Part shown: in pieces, positions 56,539 through 64,000 of the stretch
How positions within the stretch are numbered: the stretch's first letter is position 1
How the letters are laid out: the number at the start of each line of letters is the position of its first letter
NCBI RefSeq assembly: GCF_049065735.1
Contig: NZ_JBAKHD010000005.1
Span: forward strand, 186,001 to 250,000
DNA: 64,000 nt
From: Paramesorhizobium sp049065735
Lineage (GTDB): Bacteria > Pseudomonadota > Alphaproteobacteria > Rhizobiales > Rhizobiaceae
Reading direction: 5' to 3'
The notes under the pieces: model-generated
Database searches by the model: none
Told to the model about the DNA's origin: nothing
What the model saw: only the letters and a program-made list of their open reading frames with translations
Program-made: the position numbers and the translations under genes

Positions 56539-56829
56539 ATGTCGTTTCTGAAGCGTCTTTTCGGTGGCGGCGAGAGCGCCGCCAAGCCCGCTCCAGCCAA
56601 AGAGGCCGGACGGGCCGAGCACGAAGGCTTCCTGATCGTTGCCACGCCCTATAATGAGGGCGGGCAGTATCAGGTCTGTGGCGTCATCTCCAAGGAAGTG
56701 GACGGCGTGGCGAAGGAGCACAAGTTCATCCGCGCCGACAAGTTCGCGAGCCTCGACGATGCTGTCAACATCACGCTCGCCAAGGGACGCCAGATTGTCA
56801 ACGAGCAGGGCGAGAAGCTTTTCGGGTGA
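56539..56829 (+). CDS. HlyU-family protein
   Basis: A 96-residue protein beginning MSFLKRLFGGG, followed by the HlyU-like (PF10115) domain with GFLIVATPYNEGGQYQVCGVISKEV and HKFIRADKFASLDDAVNITLAKGRQIV. The family is named for a regulator, but this alphaproteobacterial group is small and lacks a visible DNA-binding motif. It starts 3 bases after rpoD and overlaps the next gene by 4 bases, so it is probably co-transcribed with both. Confidence 0.85.
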   Translation: MSFLKRLFGGGESAAKPAPAKEAGRAEHEGFLIVATPYNEGGQYQVCGVISKEVDGVAKEHKFIRADKFASLDDAVNITLAKGRQIVNEQGEKLFG

Positions 56830-57284
56830 ATGACAAACCGTTCTGGCTCACGAAATCGCTTGAGCAGCTGACAAAGGCCGAATGGGAAAGCCTTTGCGAC
56901 GGCTGCGGCCAATGCTGCCTGCATAAATTGCAGGACGAGGACACGGACGAGATCTACTGGACCAGCGTCGCCTGCACGCTGCTCGACGCTGAAACCTGCC
57001 AATGCTCCGATTATCCTGGTCGCAAGAAAAAGGTGCCGGATTGCGTCTTCCTGACGCCTGAAATCATCCGTGAAGCCGACTGGCTCCCGAAGACCTGCGC
57101 CTACCGGCTGGTGGCGGAGGGGAGCGGGCTTTATTGGTGGCATCCGCTCGTTTCGGGCAGCCCGGAAACGGTGCACGAGGCTGGCATCTCCGTGCGCGGC
57201 AGGATCACGGCCTTCGACCATGACATGGAAAGCGATGACGATTATCTGGAGCATATGACAGGAGTGGACGATAGGCGGGGGTAG
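56826..57284 (+). CDS. YcgN-family cysteine-cluster protein
   Basis: A 152-residue protein with the UPF0260/YcgN cysteine pattern: LCDGCGQCCLHK, VACTLLD, CQCSDYPGRKKKVPDCVFLTP and LPKTCAYRLVAEG. These cysteines suggest an iron-sulfur or zinc cluster, but the function is unknown. Translation starts at a GTG that overlaps the HlyU stop (GTGA), a sign of coupling. Confidence 0.9.
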   Translation: MNDKPFWLTKSLEQLTKAEWESLCDGCGQCCLHKLQDEDTDEIYWTSVACTLLDAETCQCSDYPGRKKKVPDCVFLTPEIIREADWLPKTCAYRLVAEGSGLYWWHPLVSGSPETVHEAGISVRGRITAFDHDMESDDDYLEHMTGVDDRRG

Positions 57285-57404
57285 GGGCTCCATGAACCGA
57301 AAATGAATGACCGGTTCGCTGTTCGTTCAGTTTTGGCGCGCTAGTTTACGCTCAGGGCCGAGCAGAAAAGCAGCCGGCCAGATTGAGAATGGAAAGGAGC
57401 CTCC

Positions 57405-57755
57405 ATGTCCCGTATTTCCTTCAAGAGCCTTATTGTGCCTGCCGTCATCGGAGCGGCAATCATGTTCTCGGGAACTGCCGCCAATGCCGCGCCTGTCACG
57501 CCGGCTGTGTCGGCCATGCCCGCCGCCGGCGTGCATATCGTGCAGGTCGACCATCATTGGGGCTATCGCCCGCATTACCGCCCGGCCCGCAATGCCTGCT
57601 CGGCCGTCCATGCCGCCCGCAAGGCCGAGCGCATGGGCTTCCGCCGGACCCGCGTCGATGTGCGCCGCGATACGGTGCGTGTCTATGGCGTGCGCAAGGG
57701 CTTCCGTTCGAGCGTAACCTTCGCCCGTGCGCCGGGATGCCCGGTTATCCGCTAA
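57405..57755 (+). CDS. Small secreted basic protein
   Basis: A 116-residue protein. A signal peptide (FKSLIVPAVIGAAIMFSGTAANA) is followed by a mature part with HHWGYRPHYRPARNACSAVHAARKAERMGF and VRVYGVRKGFRSSVTFARAPGC, rich in Arg and His, with two cysteines that may pair. I recognise a pattern common in Rhizobiales small envelope proteins but no named family. AAAGGAG lies before the ATG; a terminator follows at 57827. Confidence 0.75.
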   Translation: MSRISFKSLIVPAVIGAAIMFSGTAANAAPVTPAVSAMPAAGVHIVQVDHHWGYRPHYRPARNACSAVHAARKAERMGFRRTRVDVRRDTVRVYGVRKGFRSSVTFARAPGCPVIR

Positions 57756-57826
57756 AGGATGACCCCCAAAAAGTGCAAACTTTTCGGTTATAATGCGGCG
57801 AAAACAGGACAACAGAACATCCGGTC

Positions 57827-57860
57827 AAAGAAAAGGGCGCCTCGCGGCGCCCTTTTCGAT
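57827..57860. terminator. Bidirectional terminator
   Basis: Stem AAAAGGGCGCC / GGCGCCCTTTT around TCGC (57831-57856), with A-rich and T-rich flanks. It separates the convergent secreted-protein and SIMPL genes. Confidence 0.8.
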
Positions 57861-57875
57861 TCGTCGGATGGAAGC

Positions 57876-58628
57876 TTACTGCTTCAGTTCGAAGGTGACA
57901 TTCACCTGAACATTATAGCTGTTCTCGCCTGCCGCGACCGGCACGGAGTCGGCTGCCGGGGCGGCCATCTTCATCTCGGCGCGGGCGAAAGGCACGGGCT
58001 GCGGACGCCAGGGCTGCTCGCTGATTTCAAGCACACGGCCAAGCCCGACGCCGGCGGCATCGGCGAGGGTGCGCGCCTTGGTGAGCGCATCGGCGACGGC
58101 GCGCTTGCGCGCCTCGTTGATGGTGGCGGCGGGGTTGTCGTTGGTGAAGGCCAGATTTCCGCCCTGGTTGACGCCGAGCGAGACGGACTTGTCCAGCACC
58201 TCGCCGACCTTGGTCAGGTCGCGCACGCGCACGGTCAGCGAATTGGTGACGGTGTAGCCGGTGATCTTCGGCTCCTTCAGGCCGTTCTTGTCGTCGGGAT
58301 ATTGATAGCGCGGCTGGATGTTGATGCCCGCGGTCTGGAGGTCGCGATCCTCGATCCCGGCTTCCTTCATGGCGGCGAGCACCTTGCCCATCGCCTCGTT
58401 ATTGGCGGTCATGGCGTCGCGGGCGGTGTCGGCCTCGCGCAGCACGTTGAGCGTGAGGATGGCCATGTCAGGCGCAGCCTGCGCCTCGCCTTCGCCTGTC
58501 ACGGTGATCTTCGGGGTCGGCTTTGCCATATCGGCCTCCTGAGCCATGGCGGGCAGGGACACGGCGCAAGCCAGCGCCGCCGCGAAAAAACTCACCCCCA
58601 GATAACGCGATGTTGCCTTGCTGATCAT
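57876..58628 (-). CDS. SIMPL domain-containing periplasmic protein
   Basis: A 250-residue secreted protein of the SIMPL/DUF541 (OmpW-independent, YggE-like) family. The signal peptide ends SLPAMAQ. The domain has ITVTGEGEAQAAPDMAILTLNV, TAGINIQPRYQY and TVTNSLTVRVRDLTKVGEVLD. Brucella BP26 belongs to this family and is a well-known immunogen that forms large channel-like oligomers. Similarity to BP26 is likely but was not aligned. I chose the ATG at 58628, with GGAGAG upstream. Confidence 0.9.
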   Translation of the reverse strand: MISKATSRYLGVSFFAAALACAVSLPAMAQEADMAKPTPKITVTGEGEAQAAPDMAILTLNVLREADTARDAMTANNEAMGKVLAAMKEAGIEDRDLQTAGINIQPRYQYPDDKNGLKEPKITGYTVTNSLTVRVRDLTKVGEVLDKSVSLGVNQGGNLAFTNDNPAATINEARKRAVADALTKARTLADAAGVGLGRVLEISEQPWRPQPVPFARAEMKMAAPAADSVPVAAGENSYNVQVNVTFELKQ

Positions 58629-58840
58629 CAAAAGCTCTCCGAATCGAAAAATTGTCCCTACAATGTAGCTGTCACAAGTGAATATGTGCGTAATAGGGCA
58701 GGACGCTTGTTGGCGCTTGTTTAAGCCGGCAGTTTACGCTAGAGCATGTCGAAGCCGAATGGTTGCATTGATGCTTTGCGGGACGGGACGAAACGCAAGG
58801 CGCTTTTTCAAACGCAACCCATATATCGGCGATGAAGGTG

Positions 58841-58917
58841 GGGCCTGTAGCTCAATTGGTTAGAGCCGGCGGCTCATAACCGCTTGGTTGGGGGTTCGAG
58901 TCCCTCCGGGCCCACCA
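58841..58917 (+). tRNA. tRNA with CAT anticodon (Ile2 or elongator Met)
   Basis: A complete 77-base cloverleaf. The acceptor GGGCCTG / CGGGCCC pairs with one G-U, the D arm is GCTC/GAGC, the anticodon stem GGCGG/CCGCT encloses loop CTCATAA, and the T arm is GGGGG-TTCGAGT-CCCTC. The CCA end is encoded (58915-58917). The anticodon stem sequence resembles E. coli ileX, so a lysidine-modified Ile2 tRNA is more likely than Met, but sequence alone cannot settle it. The low-GC cassette at 59026 follows. Confidence 0.93.
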
Positions 58918-59025
58918 ATGTTGCGGTAGTGCTTGGCCGATTTTGTGAATAATTTCCGCAAAATGAGTTGAATTTGTCGTCCCCGGTTGGGTACAGATGG
59001 CCAAAACCAACTGTGGGGGTGAAAT

Positions 59026-60450
59026 ATGTTTCAAGAATTCGCATACCAAAGCGTTCCTTTGTCCGCAATTTCGCTTGATCCCAAAAATCCGAGAATCGTC
59101 ACCACCAAAAAACTGAAAACTGAAGATGCGATAATTGAATATTTTTTTGAACATGAAAATCTGCTTGATTTCATAAAGAAAATTGCCGCTGAAGGTAGGA
59201 ACCCCGGAGCTGAGCGCCCATATCTCATCAAAGAGGGGAAGGGTTATACCGTTATCGAGGGAAACACTCGCATCGCAAGCTATAAGATTCTCACAGGCCT
59301 ATTGAAGCCCCCAGCTCAATATACTGCACAAATACCTCAGGCGTCTGAAGAGTTGATCGCGAGCCTGAAAGAAATAGAATGCAGCATTGCGCCGTCACGT
59401 GATGCAATGTTGGCTATAATGGCGAGTGCTCATTTTGGGAATGGGGACAAATCGAAATGGAGTTATCTGGGTAGTCGCAAAATTGTATATGAAGAATACA
59501 CCTCCGGGAGAACCATAAAGCAACTATCAATCGCGTTCAATGAGAGTGTGGCTTTTATAAAGGACTTAATTCTTGAGTATAAACTTTATATAGAGGCAAC
59601 AAAACTTGATTGGACGTCTTCAGAAAGGCAAGAATTGTTGAACCCAGCTGTAGCGTTTAACCCCCCGGTTCGCTTTCTTCAGGGCTCCGGCCATAAAACG
59701 CAGATGGGTATTAAATATGATCGGGCCAATTTGGAAATCGTTTTCACTGGAGCCGATTCCAAGCAGAAATTTAAACACCTTATAAAGAAGCTTGTCATAA
59801 ATCCGGAGAGGGGATTGGGCGCGACGGCTTCATATGCTGACGTCTTCTCGGATTATCAGCCTGCGCCAAAGGCTATCACAGCGAAATTATCTTCAAGCAA
59901 GGATGGCAGCGCGGATGGTCGTGGTCCAGTGCGACCGGCAAATCTCGGAAGCGGTCAGAATGCGCTGTCTAGCCATATCCCTAACGATACAAACCATGAT
60001 GCTGGCTCATCGTCATCGGGTAATTTATCCAATACGGATAAGGAATCGTCGAAGCAGCCTAAAAAGGGCGCTTTATTCATGTATCCTGCAACTACTGGTA
60101 ATGCACTCCAGATTCAGCTGATGAAGGAGGCGAGTGAAATTAATTCTTCTAAGTTTCCTGCCGCTGCCACAGCATTGCTTCGATGCATAATTGAATCCAT
60201 CCTAAAGGGAATCGTTGATAAAAATGAGGCGAATCCCTCGAATAATCTTCTTAGTTTAGAAAAGGCTCTAGATATTTGTTTGTCCAATTCAGTGGCTCTT
60301 AGCCAAGACGATAAGAGGATACTGAAGGAATTCAGAAAAAGTCATATGGATTATATAAACCTTGGCGCTCATGCTACAGTGATACCCAATTCAACACGCC
60401 TTTTTGCTGCAAGAGATTGCATTGATCAGTTTGTAATGAGGAATATATAA
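59026..60450 (+). CDS. ParB/Srx-like protein with possible HEPN-like C-terminus
   Basis: A 474-residue protein. Residues 8-95 look like a ParB N-terminal (Srx-fold) domain: ISLDPKNPRI (NPR at 21-23) and YTVIEGNTRIASYKIL (EGNTR at 78-82, in place of GERR). Residues 160-190 could be a helix-turn-helix. A Ser/Asn/Gly linker spans 288-345. The helical C-terminus (360-474) resembles DUF4145/HEPN-type domains: ALLRCIIESILKG and FRKSHMDYINLGAH. GGGGG precedes the ATG. It overlaps the methylase gene by one base. The AT-rich codon use is unlike its neighbours and suggests transfer. Function unknown; defence is an inference. Confidence 0.75.
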   Translation: MFQEFAYQSVPLSAISLDPKNPRIVTTKKLKTEDAIIEYFFEHENLLDFIKKIAAEGRNPGAERPYLIKEGKGYTVIEGNTRIASYKILTGLLKPPAQYTAQIPQASEELIASLKEIECSIAPSRDAMLAIMASAHFGNGDKSKWSYLGSRKIVYEEYTSGRTIKQLSIAFNESVAFIKDLILEYKLYIEATKLDWTSSERQELLNPAVAFNPPVRFLQGSGHKTQMGIKYDRANLEIVFTGADSKQKFKHLIKKLVINPERGLGATASYADVFSDYQPAPKAITAKLSSSKDGSADGRGPVRPANLGSGQNALSSHIPNDTNHDAGSSSSGNLSNTDKESSKQPKKGALFMYPATTGNALQIQLMKEASEINSSKFPAAATALLRCIIESILKGIVDKNEANPSNNLLSLEKALDICLSNSVALSQDDKRILKEFRKSHMDYINLGAHATVIPNSTRLFAARDCIDQFVMRNI

Positions 60451-61307
60451 TGTTGTCCTCGCCCTTGCGTTACCCCGGTGGAAAAGCAAAGCTCTATGAT
60501 TTTTTTGCAGAGCTAATTAAAGAGAACGATCTATACAATTCCACATATTGCGAGCCATTTGCCGGGGGGGCAGGTCTGGCCCTAAAACTATTGGCGACGG
60601 GGTTCGTGTCTCGGATCGCCCTTAATGATATCGATCCCGCAGTCTACGCGTTTTGGCGAGCGGTGTTGGATTATACAGATGAATTCTGTGATCTCATTGA
60701 AAATGCAAAAGTCACTATTGAGGAATGGCATATTCACAAACGGAGTTGGCTGGACCAGACCAATACCGATATTTTGAAATTGGGTTTTTCAACCTTCTTT
60801 TTGAACCGCACGAATAGATCAGGGATCATTGAGGGCGCAGGGCCAATTGGAGGCTATCGCCAAGAAGGGGCTTGGAAAATCGATGTTCGATTTAATAAGG
60901 CGCAGCAAATTAAGAATATTCAGGCCATCAAAACCTTTCGCGACCGGATTGACGTTTATAATGAGGATGCATTGAAATTTTTACGGAAAATTTTCGACGT
61001 AGCGGAAAATTTCGTCTATCTCGACCCACCATACTATGTGAAGGGGAGTAAGTTGTATAGAAATTTTTATAATCACAACGATCATTGTGATATATTGTAT
61101 TTGTTGGAGAAAAATAGGGGGGCGAGATGGGTTGTGTCCTATGACGATGTCCAGCAAATACGGGATATATATAGAAATTTCGACCCTATAATGTATGAGC
61201 TAAATTACAGTGCTGGTAGAGCCGCTACTGGCAAGGAAGTTATATATCTGAGTGATAGTTTAACTATGCCTTCCTGCGAGAAGTTTGTCAAACTATCTGC
61301 TGCCTAA
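60450..61307 (+). CDS. D12-class DNA adenine methylase (Dam-like)
   Basis: A 285-residue N6-adenine methyltransferase. Motif X is LRYPGGKAKL (residues 6-15), the SAM motif YCEPFAGGAGLAL (33-45) and the catalytic motif LDPPYY (191-196). A recognition region lies between about 70 and 150. The order matches alpha-class enzymes such as Dam and DpnM. Its ATG overlaps the ParB-like stop (TAATG), so translation is coupled. No restriction endonuclease is adjacent. The composition is AT-rich, and the target sequence is unknown. Confidence 0.92.
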   Translation: MLSSPLRYPGGKAKLYDFFAELIKENDLYNSTYCEPFAGGAGLALKLLATGFVSRIALNDIDPAVYAFWRAVLDYTDEFCDLIENAKVTIEEWHIHKRSWLDQTNTDILKLGFSTFFLNRTNRSGIIEGAGPIGGYRQEGAWKIDVRFNKAQQIKNIQAIKTFRDRIDVYNEDALKFLRKIFDVAENFVYLDPPYYVKGSKLYRNFYNHNDHCDILYLLEKNRGARWVVSYDDVQQIRDIYRNFDPIMYELNYSAGRAATGKEVIYLSDSLTMPSCEKFVKLSAA

Positions 61308-61331
61308 TGACCTCTGGCAGAGCGTGCATCG

Positions 61332-62726
61332 TCACCCCGCCCCCTTCACCCATCTCCCCCTCCTAACCCACCGCCACAGCAGCAACCCCGCCACCACCGC
61401 CAGCCCCAAAAACAGCCCCGTCCATATCCCGGCGCCGCCCAGCTCCATATGAAACGCCAGCCAGGCGCCCAGGGGCATTCCTATGCCCCAATAGCCGATG
61501 GCGGCGTAGATCATGGGCATGGTGGTGTCGTGGAGGCCGCGCAGGTTGCCGCTGCCGACCGCTTGCGCGCCGTCGGCGATCTGGAAGAGGGCGGCGAAGG
61601 CGAGGAAGGTGATGGCGTAGCGGATGACCTCCGCATTGTGGGGGTCGTTGAGATCGATGAAGCCTGATATGAGGAGGCGGGGGGCGAGCAGCATCAGCAG
61701 CGCCGTCAGCACCATGAAGCCGACGCCGAGGGCATAGGCGGTCCAGCCGGTGAGGCGGACGCCGTCCTGATCGCCCGCGCCGAAGAAGCGCCCGACGCGC
61801 ACCGTCGCCGCCTGGCCGAAGCCGAGCGGCACCATGAAGGCGATGCCGCTGATCTGGATGGCGATGGCGTGGGCGGCAAGCTCCGCCGCGCCGATAAGGC
61901 CCATCAGCAGGGCCGCGCCGTTGAAGAGCGCGACTTCGAAGACGACGATCGCGGCAATTGGCAGGCCCAGCCGCAGGATTTGCCAGAGGCGCGGCCAGTC
62001 GGCATTCCAGAACCGCCCGAACAGGCGATAGCGGCGGAATTGCTTTTCCCTGAGCACGACGATGGCGAGTCCGGCGAACATCAGGACGTTGGAGAGCGTC
62101 GTGGCGAGCCCCGCGCCGACCACGCCCATGGCGGGAAAGCCGAGCTTGCCGAAGATAAGGCACCAGTCCATCAGCGCGTTGAACGGCACGGCGATGAGCA
62201 CGACGATGGTGGCCCAGCCCGGCCGCTCAAAAGCCGTCACATAGGAGCGCAGGACGATATAGCCATAGAAGGGCAGGATGCTCCATTGCAGCGCGCGCAT
62301 GTAGCGGCCCGCCTCATGGGCGAGGTCCGCCTTCTGGCCCATCAGCAGCAATATCTCTTCCGTGTGCCAGAGGATGAGCCAGAGCGGCAGGGAGATCATG
62401 ATCGAAAGCCAGAGGCCCTGCCGCACGGTGCGCCTGACCTCGCGCACCGAATGGCGGTTGGTGCCCAGCTCCTTCGCCAGCATGGGCGAGGTGGCGAGCA
62501 CCAGGCCCATGCCGAAGAACATCGGCGTGTAATAGAGGTTCGAGCCCAGCGCGCCGGCGGCAAGCGTATCCGGGCTCAGCCATCCCATCATCATGACGTC
62601 GGTCGCCGTCATCGCCGTCTGCGCCAGGTTGGTGAGGATGATCGGCCAGGCGAGGGCCAGCATGGCGCGCGCCTCTTCCCAGAAGGAGTTGGCCTTGATC
62701 AAGCGCGCTTCGGTCATGGGAGTCAT
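61332..62726 (-). CDS. MATE-family multidrug efflux transporter (NorM type)
   Basis: A 464-residue, 12-helix protein of the MATE family. It shows EARAMLALAWPIILTNLAQTAMTATDVMMMGWLSPDTLAAGALGSNLY in the first bundle and PLGFGQAATVRVGRFFGAGDQDGVR in the second. MATE pumps use Na+ or H+ to export cationic drugs and metabolites. The gene is convergent with the methylase gene, 24 bases apart, so it marks the right border of the low-GC cassette. Confidence 0.93.
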   Translation of the reverse strand: MTPMTEARLIKANSFWEEARAMLALAWPIILTNLAQTAMTATDVMMMGWLSPDTLAAGALGSNLYYTPMFFGMGLVLATSPMLAKELGTNRHSVREVRRTVRQGLWLSIMISLPLWLILWHTEEILLLMGQKADLAHEAGRYMRALQWSILPFYGYIVLRSYVTAFERPGWATIVVLIAVPFNALMDWCLIFGKLGFPAMGVVGAGLATTLSNVLMFAGLAIVVLREKQFRRYRLFGRFWNADWPRLWQILRLGLPIAAIVVFEVALFNGAALLMGLIGAAELAAHAIAIQISGIAFMVPLGFGQAATVRVGRFFGAGDQDGVRLTGWTAYALGVGFMVLTALLMLLAPRLLISGFIDLNDPHNAEVIRYAITFLAFAALFQIADGAQAVGSGNLRGLHDTTMPMIYAAIGYWGIGMPLGAWLAFHMELGGAGIWTGLFLGLAVVAGLLLWRWVRRGRWVKGAG

Positions 62727-62772
62727 TTATTCAAACCGCAAAAAGCCCGTCAGGGGGACGGGAGAAAATCAG

Positions 62773-62868
62773 GGGAGTAGGGGAATAAGGGAATATGGGA
62801 GTAAGGGGAATAAGGGCGAGGGGGACTTGTCCCCGTACTCCCTTACTCACCTATTCCCTTACTCCCCT
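62773..62868. repeat. Short-phrase palindrome (GGGAGTAAGGGAATA type)
   Basis: Left arm 62773-62826 with repeated GGGAGTA, GGGAATA and GGGAATAAGG phrases. A two-base turn at GGGGGAC-TT-GTCCCC, then the complementary phrases to 62868. The pncA stop (62859-62861) is part of the right arm. A lone left-type arm (GGGAGTAAGGG) also occurs near 13650-13665. Confidence 0.8.
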
Positions 62869-63464
62869 TTCAATACGACGCCTCGCTCGCGCATTCGCGC
62901 GGTCATCGTTGCCATGGAGCCGCCGAGATTGATGCCACGGCTGGCGTTGAGGAGCACCGTCACGCCGAAACCCTGCTCCACAGCGTCGAGCGCCGAATAG
63001 GCGACGCAGAAATCCGTGGCGAGGCCGGCCATAGTCAGGCGCTTTATGCCGCGTTCGCGTAAGTATCCTCCAAGGCCGGTGGGGGTGACGTGGTCGTTCT
63101 CGAAGAAGGCCGAATAGCTGTCCACCTCCTTGCGGAAGCCCTTGCGTATCACCAGCTCCGCGCGGGTCCAGTTGAGGCCGGGGTGGAATTCCGCGCCATG
63201 GCTGCCCTGCACGCAATGGCTCGGCCAGAGCGTCTGTTCGCCATAGGGCATTTCGACCGTCTCGAACGCCTGTTTGCCGGGATGGCTGATGGCGAAGCTG
63301 GAATGGCCTTCGGGGTGCCAGTCCTGCGTCAGGATGACATGGTCGAATTCGCGCATCAAGCGGTTGAGTTCGGGCACGATCTCGTCGCCGCCGCTGACAG
63401 CCAGCGCGCCGCCGGGGCAGAAATCATTCTGCACATCGATCACAACCAGCGCTTCCTCGGCCAT
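62859..63464 (-). CDS. pncA: Nicotinamidase/pyrazinamidase
   Basis: PncA converts nicotinamide to nicotinic acid in NAD salvage and activates pyrazinamide. The 201-residue protein has the catalytic Asp in VVIDVQNDFCPGGAL and metal ligands in TQDWHPEGHSSF. The Lys lies in the LVIRKGFRKE region and the nucleophile Cys in GLATDFCVAYSALDA. AGGAGG lies 6 bases before the ATG at 63464, which I prefer to the one at 63485. The last codons and the stop are contributed by the palindromic repeat. Confidence 0.94.
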   Translation of the reverse strand: MAEEALVVIDVQNDFCPGGALAVSGGDEIVPELNRLMREFDHVILTQDWHPEGHSSFAISHPGKQAFETVEMPYGEQTLWPSHCVQGSHGAEFHPGLNWTRAELVIRKGFRKEVDSYSAFFENDHVTPTGLGGYLRERGIKRLTMAGLATDFCVAYSALDAVEQGFGVTVLLNASRGINLGGSMATMTARMRERGVVLKGE

Positions 63465-63634
63465 CCTATCCTCCTCGCGACGCATTTTCTTTTTGAAAAA
63501 GACAGGTGCGCCAGAAACACGGTTTCGTCAACTGACAGCATGCCTCAGGAGGATTTTTGCATTGCCTTCGCCCGGTAAAGAAAGCTACGACATGCGGCCA
63601 GTTTCGAAATGCCCGCATGGGAGGAAAGAACGCC

Positions 63635-64000
63635 ATGAAACGCTCCGAAATCAACGAAATCATCCGCGAAAGCGACGCCTTCATCCGCTCCTTCGGCTAT
63701 GTCATGCCGCCTTTCGCCTATTGGTCGCCCGAGGAAATGAAGGCGCGCACGGCTGACGATGCGGCGGCGATCCGGGATGCGCGGCTCGGCTGGGACATCA
63801 CCGATTACGGCCAGGGCAAGTTCGCCGATCTCGGGCTCTTCCTCTTCACCACGCGCAACGGCAATGCGGAGGATTTGAAGAAGGGCACCGGCATGCTCTA
63901 TGCCGAAAAGATCATGATCTCGCGCAAGGACCAGCTTTCGCCGATGCACCGCCATATCGTGAAGGCGGAGGACATCATCAATCGCGGTGGCGCGACCCTG
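63635..64000 (+). CDS. D-lyxose/D-mannose isomerase-like protein, 3' end beyond window
   Basis: The first 122 residues of a cupin-type sugar isomerase of the DUF1498 family (D-lyxose ketol-isomerase, EC 5.3.1.15). MKRSEINEIIRESDAFIRSFGYVMPPFAYWSPEEMKAR is a family hallmark, and the metal ligand region begins at SPMHRHIVKAEDIINRGGA. GGAGGAAA precedes the ATG at 63635. The C-terminal half, with the other metal ligands, is outside the window. Confidence 0.87.
   Translation, partial: MKRSEINEIIRESDAFIRSFGYVMPPFAYWSPEEMKARTADDAAAIRDARLGWDITDYGQGKFADLGLFLFTTRNGNAEDLKKGTGMLYAEKIMISRKDQLSPMHRHIVKAEDIINRGGATL

Noticed and set aside
58852..59154. Minus-strand frame ending RRDSNPQPSGYEPPALTN
   Set aside because: The C-terminal part is the antisense translation of the tRNA gene, a well-known annotation artefact.
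61308..61331. Right attachment site of the methylase cassette
   Set aside because: No copy of the tRNA 3' end was found between the methylase stop and the MATE gene.

Overview
The window looks like the chromosome of an alphaproteobacterium of the order Hyphomicrobiales, most probably a Brucella/Ochrobactrum-type member of the Brucellaceae. The evidence is mixed. The sequence shows an lgt-methyltransferase-pgeF operon, BA14K-family secreted proteins, a greA - LPS core mannosyltransferase - Lrp - trxB - LysR (VtlR/LsrB) block, a petP/petR-like regulator pair beside ilvE, and an AbcR-like small RNA. It also carries the octamer AGGGCAGT, which I recall as the Brucella 'HOOF-Print' tandem-repeat unit. 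The genus is an inference; no database search was possible.

Layout. 1-4.5 kb: a lipoprotein cut by the window edge, an M24-fold protein, and pgeF, a MidA-type methyltransferase and lgt, all on the minus strand. 4.6-7 kb: ubiK, a YbjN protein, a CsaA-like tRNA-binding protein and a higBA toxin-antitoxin pair. 7-11 kb: histidine kinase, response regulator and MarR regulator, divergent from ilvE. 11-16 kb: small membrane protein, metallo-hydrolase, two BA14K proteins, cold-shock gene, lytic transglycosylase, Kazal-domain lipoprotein. 16-28 kb: HxlR/quinone-reductase pair, two anonymous genes, uvrB, envelope proteins, thioesterase, extensin-like lipoprotein, transporters, PQQ sugar dehydrogenase. 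28-35 kb: greA, lpcC/wadC, lrp, trxB, vtlR, an AbcR-like sRNA, aminotransferase, GST. 35-50 kb: cold-shock gene, ABC transporter, carB, two paralogous MFS pumps around an ArsR regulator, zinc peptidase, a Phd/PemK toxin-antitoxin pair, a TetA-like pump, carA, yqeY. 50-58 kb: Na/Pi transporter, dnaG-rpoD and small genes. 58.8-61.3 kb: a CAT-anticodon tRNA followed by a low-GC two-gene cassette (ParB-like protein plus D12-class DNA adenine methylase). 61-64 kb: MATE pump, pncA and the start of a D-lyxose isomerase-like gene.

Most of the window is housekeeping chromosome. The best candidate for an undescribed system is the ParB-like/adenine-methylase cassette at 59026-61307. Its base composition is unlike its surroundings, its two genes overlap by one base, and it lies just after a tRNA. 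The other striking structure is a set of short-period (7-9 bp) tandem phrases arranged as palindromes at gene 3' ends. In several places the repeat itself supplies the stop codon of one or both flanking genes (lpcC/lrp, thioesterase/extensin-like, pncA). Longer mobile palindromes of at least three families also interrupt operons and intergenic spaces. Coordinates of starts are my choices from ribosome-binding sites and family starts; identities come from reading motifs, not from alignments.
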